In this document: positions 60,175 through 64,000 of the stretch, one piece after another
Layout of the letters: every line of letters starts with the position of its first letter
Position numbering within the stretch: position 1 is the first letter of the stretch
Origin: Palsa-504 sp963844625
Lineage (GTDB): Bacteria; Actinomycetota; Actinomycetes; Streptosporangiales; Streptosporangiaceae
Direction: 5' to 3'
DNA: 64,000 bases
Assembly: GCA_963844625.1 (NCBI GenBank)
Contig: CAWJPF010000016.1
Coordinates: 51,905-115,904, forward strand
Translations under genes and position numbers: made by a program
Notes under the pieces: generated by a model
Seen by the model: the letters and a program-made list of their open reading frames with translations, nothing else
What the model was told of the DNA's origin: nothing
Databases searched by the model: none

Positions 60175-62082
60175 ATGTGCGGGATCGCGGGCTGCTACCA
60201 GCAGCCGGACGGCCACAAGCTCGCCGACGTCATGACCGAACGGATCGCCCACCGCGGTCCGGACGCCGGCGGCGTCTGGACCCACTCCGACGACCGGGTC
60301 AGCGTCCACCTCGGCCATAGGCGGCTGTCGATTATCGACCTGTCCGCCGCCGCCGACCAGCCGATGATCAAGGACAACCTGGTCATGGTCTACAACGGCG
60401 AGCTGTACAACTACCGGGAGCTGAGGCAAGAGCTGGCCGGCCGCGGCGTCCGCTTCACCACGAACTCCGACACCGAGGTCGTGGTCGAGGCCTGGCGCCA
60501 CTGGGGGCCCAAGGCCCTGCAGAAGTTCCGCGGCATGTTCGCGTTCGCGCTGGCCGACACCAAGACCGGCGAGCTGTTCCTGGCCCGCGACCCGCTCGGC
60601 ATCAAGCCGCTGTTCTACCTCCAGCGAGGTAACGGCGCGCTGTTCGCCTCCGAACTGAAGGCGCTGACCGCCGCGGTCGGCCCGGAGCTGCGCATCGAGC
60701 CGGGCGCGCTGGTCGCGTCGATGCTCTATTACTGGGTGCCGGAGCAGTTCTGCGCGATCGAGGGCGTCCGCAAGCTCCCGGCCGGCTCCTGGGCGCGGCT
60801 CCGCCCGGACGGTCACATCCAGGTGGAGCAGTACTGGAACGTCGCCGACGTCGCCCGCGACGCCCAGCACAGCCCGGCGCCGGACCTGCGCCAGGTCATC
60901 GAGGAGTCCGTCGCGGCCCACCTGGTCGCCGACGTGCCGGTGTCCAGCTTCCTGTCCGGCGGCCTGGACTCCAGCATCATCACCGTGCTGGCGCACCGCG
61001 CCGCGCAGGAGATCGACGCCTACACGATCACGTTCCGGCCCGAGGACCAGCGGCTGGAGGCCATGCCCGACGACGCGATCTACGCCCGCAAGGTCGCGGC
61101 GCAGTACGGCGTGAAGCTGCACGAGATCGAGATCTCCCCGGACATCGTGGACCTGCTGCCCCGCATGGTGGACGCGCTGGACGAGCCGATCGGCGACCCG
61201 GCCGCGATCAACACGCTGCTGATGTGCCAGGCGGCCCGCGATCGCGGGGTCAAGGTGATCCTGTCCGGGATGGGCGCGGACGAGCTGTTCGGCGGCTACC
61301 GCAAGCAAATGGCCTGCCTGATGGCCAGCCGCTACGGCCGGCTGCCCGGCCCGGCCCGGGCCGCCGCGCGGTTCGCGGTGGACCGGGCCCCGGTCAGCGT
61401 CGGCGACCGCGGGCTGCGCTACGCCCGCTGGGCCAAGCGCTTCCTCACCTTCGCCGAACTGCCCGAGGAACCCCGGTTCCGGCGCAGCTACACGCTGTAC
61501 GACCCGGACGACCTGGCCGGCCTGCTGAACCCGGACCTGCGCGGCCAGGTGGACCGGGTGGTCGACGGCCATCGCGCGATCTACACCGACAACGACCTGG
61601 ACGACGAGGTCAACCGGATGTGCCTGGCCGACTCGCGGCTGTTCCTGCCCGGGCTCAACCTCGCCTACTCCGACCGGTCCAGCATGGCCGCCTCGGTGGA
61701 GGTCCGGGTGCCGTTCGTGGACCCGGTGGTGGCCCAGGCGGCGTTCGCCATCCCGGGCCGGGACAAGATCCGCGGCCGGCAGGGCAAGCTGGCGCTCAAG
61801 CGGGCCGCCGAGGCCTGGCTGCCCAAGGAGATCATCTACCGGCCCAAGGCCTCGTTCAGCGCCCCGCTGCGCGCCTGGGTCCGCAATGACCTGCGGGACG
61901 TCATCAACGACACGCTCGTCAACGGCGAGCTGACCGGGGCCGGGTTGATCCGGTCCGGTCCGCTGAACCGCCTGATCGAAGCCGAACGGGCGGGCCGCGA
62001 GGACAACGCAAAGCAGATTTGGCAGCTGCTGTCCATGGAGCTCTGGTACCGCAACGCGCGGTCCATGGGCGTGGCGGCATGA
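60175..62082 (+). CDS. asnB: Glutamine-hydrolysing asparagine synthase (AsnB/WbpS type)
   Basis: The product is 635 residues. Met-Cys-Gly-Ile-Ala leaves the catalytic Cys2 of the class II glutaminase after Met removal; NGELYNYRELRQEL and NSDTEVVVEAWRHWG follow. The synthetase half has the ATP-pyrophosphatase loop FLSGGLDSSIITVLA near residue 260 and LSGMGADELFGGY. In surface-polysaccharide loci such enzymes often amidate uronic-acid sugars rather than make asparagine. Its stop overlaps the next start (ATGA), so they are translationally coupled. Confidence 0.92.
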   Translation: MCGIAGCYQQPDGHKLADVMTERIAHRGPDAGGVWTHSDDRVSVHLGHRRLSIIDLSAAADQPMIKDNLVMVYNGELYNYRELRQELAGRGVRFTTNSDTEVVVEAWRHWGPKALQKFRGMFAFALADTKTGELFLARDPLGIKPLFYLQRGNGALFASELKALTAAVGPELRIEPGALVASMLYYWVPEQFCAIEGVRKLPAGSWARLRPDGHIQVEQYWNVADVARDAQHSPAPDLRQVIEESVAAHLVADVPVSSFLSGGLDSSIITVLAHRAAQEIDAYTITFRPEDQRLEAMPDDAIYARKVAAQYGVKLHEIEISPDIVDLLPRMVDALDEPIGDPAAINTLLMCQAARDRGVKVILSGMGADELFGGYRKQMACLMASRYGRLPGPARAAARFAVDRAPVSVGDRGLRYARWAKRFLTFAELPEEPRFRRSYTLYDPDDLAGLLNPDLRGQVDRVVDGHRAIYTDNDLDDEVNRMCLADSRLFLPGLNLAYSDRSSMAASVEVRVPFVDPVVAQAAFAIPGRDKIRGRQGKLALKRAAEAWLPKEIIYRPKASFSAPLRAWVRNDLRDVINDTLVNGELTGAGLIRSGPLNRLIEAERAGREDNAKQIWQLLSMELWYRNARSMGVAA

Positions 62083-64000
62083 CCGACAAGGACACCATGA
62101 AGCAGATCGCGCAGAACTACAAGTCCGGGGAGCTCATCGTCCTCGACGCGCCGGTCCCGGCGTGCCGGCCGGGCGGCGTCCTGGTTCAGTCGCTGTTCTC
62201 GCTCATCTCCACCGGCACCGAGATGATGAAGGTCCACGAGGCCAACCTGTCCATGGTGGGCAAGGCGCGGGCCCGGCCGGACCAGGTGCGCAAGGTGCTG
62301 GACACGGTGGCCCAGCAGGGCGCGATGGCCACCTACAAGAAGGTCATGAACAAGCTCGACTCCTACACCCCGCTGGGCTACTCGCTGTCCGGCGTGGTCG
62401 TCGAGGTGGGCGCGGGCGCCGAGGAGTTCAAGGTCGGCCAGCTGGTCGCGGCGGCGGGCAACGAGTTCGCGCTGCACGCCGACTACAACTGGATCCCGGT
62501 CAACCTGTGCGCCGCGGTGCCCCGGGGCGTGGCCCCCGAGCACGCCGCGTTCGCCACCGTGGGCGCCATCGCCATGCAGGGCGTGCGCCGCGCCGAGCCG
62601 CAGCTCGGCGAGACCTCCCTGGTCATCGGCCTCGGCCTGATCGGCCAGCTGGTGGTCCGGCTGCTGGTCGCGGCCGGCGTCCGGGTGGTCGGGCTGGACG
62701 TGATCGAGGCCCGCTGCCGGCTGGCCGAGCAGGCCGGCGCGGTGACCTGCGCCGCCCCGGACGACGAGGGCCTGGCCGCCGTGGCCGCCTCGCTGGACGA
62801 GCTGACCAGCGGCCGCGGCGCCGACCACGTGTTCCTGGCCGCGGGCGGCACCTCCAACGGTCCGGTCGAGACCGCGGCCAAGCTGGCCCGGGACCGGGCC
62901 CGGGTGGTCGACATCGGCAAGACCAAGCTGGACCTGCCCTGGAACGCGTACTACGACAAGGAACTCGACGTCCGGTTCTCCCGGTCCTACGGCCCGGGCC
63001 GCTACGACGACCGGTACGAACTGGAGGGCATCGACTACCCGGCCGGCTACGTCCGCTGGACCGAGCGCCGCAACATCGAGTGCTTCCTCGATCTGCTGGC
63101 CCGCAAGGACCTCGAGGTCGAGACGCTGGTCTCAGGCACGTTCCCGATGCACGACGCGGTTTCGGTCTACGCCGACCTGTCCTCCGGCGCGCTGAAGGCG
63201 GTCGGGGTCCTGCTCTCCTACCCGGCGCCGGACCCCGAGAGCCTGCCCCGGCCCGCCGCCAGCCTGGTCCGCGCCAGCGTCACGTCCGTCCCGGCCAGGG
63301 TCCGGAAAGGACCAAATGGACCGAACGGACCGGCCAGCAAGCGCCTGGCCATCGGCTTCATCGGCGCGGGCAATTACGCCTCCTCGATGCTGCTTCCGCA
63401 GCTGGCCCAACTGCCGGACGCGCAGCTGGCTCACGTCGCGACCACCCGGTCGCTGTCGGCGGTGAACGCCCAGCGGCGGTTCGGCTTCACCACCGCCTCG
63501 ACCAGCGTCCAGGCCGTGCTGGACGACGAGTCGCTGGACGCGATCTTCGTAGTGACCCGGCACGCCACCCATGCGGACCTGGTCTGCCGGGCGCTGGAGA
63601 CCGGCAAGGCGGTCTTCGTGGAGAAGCCGCTGGCGCTGACCACCGAGGAACTGGACCGGATCACCGAGATGGTCGCCAAGACCGGCAACGACCGGCTGAT
63701 GGTCGGCTTCAACCGCCGGTTCGCTCCGATGCTGGCCAAGATGAAGGCCGAGTTCGGCCCGGCCAGCTCGTCCACCAGGTACCTGGTCAACGCCGGCCCG
63801 CTGGGCGCGGACAGCTGGTACCGCAACGAGGGCGAGGGGTCCCGGTTCACCGGCGAGGGCGGCCACTTCCTGGACACGCTCAGCTGGTGGGCGGACAGCC
63901 TGCCCGAGGAGGTCTACGCCGTGGGCGGCGGCCCCGACTCCGACGACGTCCAGGTCACGGTGCGGTTCGCCAACGGCACCAGCGGCGTGATCAGCTACCT
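62079..64000 (+). CDS. Bi-domain oxidoreductase: zinc-type alcohol dehydrogenase + Gfo/Idh/MocA (3' partial)
   Basis: The gene starts at ATG 62079, overlapping the asnB stop, and runs beyond the window; 640 codons are visible. Residues ~1-390 are MDR/alcohol-dehydrogenase-like (YTPLGYSLSGVVVEVGAGAE, SLVIGLGLIGQLVVRLLVAA near 180). A linker (~390-420) is followed by a Gfo/Idh/MocA Rossmann domain: LAIGFIGAGNYASSMLLPQL near 425 and the sugar-dehydrogenase EKPLALTTEELDRITE. This fused enzyme is common in exopolysaccharide loci beside asparagine synthase and is thought to oxidise or epimerise a sugar nucleotide. Confidence 0.9.
   Translation, partial: MTDKDTMKQIAQNYKSGELIVLDAPVPACRPGGVLVQSLFSLISTGTEMMKVHEANLSMVGKARARPDQVRKVLDTVAQQGAMATYKKVMNKLDSYTPLGYSLSGVVVEVGAGAEEFKVGQLVAAAGNEFALHADYNWIPVNLCAAVPRGVAPEHAAFATVGAIAMQGVRRAEPQLGETSLVIGLGLIGQLVVRLLVAAGVRVVGLDVIEARCRLAEQAGAVTCAAPDDEGLAAVAASLDELTSGRGADHVFLAAGGTSNGPVETAAKLARDRARVVDIGKTKLDLPWNAYYDKELDVRFSRSYGPGRYDDRYELEGIDYPAGYVRWTERRNIECFLDLLARKDLEVETLVSGTFPMHDAVSVYADLSSGALKAVGVLLSYPAPDPESLPRPAASLVRASVTSVPARVRKGPNGPNGPASKRLAIGFIGAGNYASSMLLPQLAQLPDAQLAHVATTRSLSAVNAQRRFGFTTASTSVQAVLDDESLDAIFVVTRHATHADLVCRALETGKAVFVEKPLALTTEELDRITEMVAKTGNDRLMVGFNRRFAPMLAKMKAEFGPASSSTRYLVNAGPLGADSWYRNEGEGSRFTGEGGHFLDTLSWWADSLPEEVYAVGGGPDSDDVQVTVRFANGTSGVISY

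Noticed and set aside
58969..61572. 867-codon open frame on the minus strand
   Set aside because: It lies opposite the GT4 and asnB genes, whose families and motifs are certain. Its translation is rich in Val/Arg/His/Gln with no recognisable domain, as expected for the antisense of high-GC genes.

Overview
The window is high-GC DNA (about 70% G+C by eye) from an actinobacterium. The sequence points to a soil filamentous actinomycete (Streptosporangiales, Frankia or Trebonia-like): several F420-type enzyme families (PPOX, Ddn, LLM), GTG and TTG starts, a secreted sedolisin, and STAND/TPR proteins of streptomycete type. The species is an inference. I saw no tRNA, rRNA or CRISPR array.

1-38 kb is a mosaic of short transcription units, mostly metabolic and stress genes. 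They include a flippase-like membrane protein, a large membrane protein with a C-terminal hydrolase domain, a geranylgeranyl-reductase-like flavoprotein, a DUF6325-like/LuxR-HTH fusion, a sedolisin, an orphan HoxX, a sterol-desaturase-like protein, a Rieske oxygenase, an aminoglycoside-phosphotransferase-like protein divergent from a MerR regulator, a GH2 glycosidase, a TMEM175-like channel, a tandem gamma-carbonic-anhydrase-like protein, OsmC and a CoA-disulfide-reductase-like protein. Between them lie many decayed gene fragments (VOC, Rid, mycothiol-dependent isomerase, crotonase, BON, adenylate kinase), a 436-bp IS5-like MITE, and two copies of a long palindrome with a Rex-like core. At 37.3-38.8 kb IS630-type terminal repeats bracket a Suppressor-of-Fused gene and an internally deleted transposase.

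38.9-49.7 kb is the most unusual part. A 1141-residue P-loop NTPase carries fourteen ~35-residue repeats. Next is a TPR protein with a 24-bp minisatellite linker. Opposite these lies a 1306-residue protein that joins, in one frame, a degenerate NB-ARC-like NTPase, TPRs, an ECF-type sigma factor split by DATxxF repeats, a zinc-finger-like motif, one membrane helix and a Ser/Pro-rich tail. It sits just downstream of, and co-oriented with, a MurJ homologue.

50-64 kb is an exopolysaccharide or cell-surface glycan cluster: GT2, an SDR epimerase, an O-antigen-ligase-like polymerase, GT4, GT25, a frameshifted flippase, a GH12-like lipoprotein, a second GT4, AsnB-type asparagine synthase and a bi-domain oxidoreductase that runs off the end. 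MurJ at the edge of this cluster may supply or replace flippase function. Joining the sigma fusion to envelope control is an inference from gene order.
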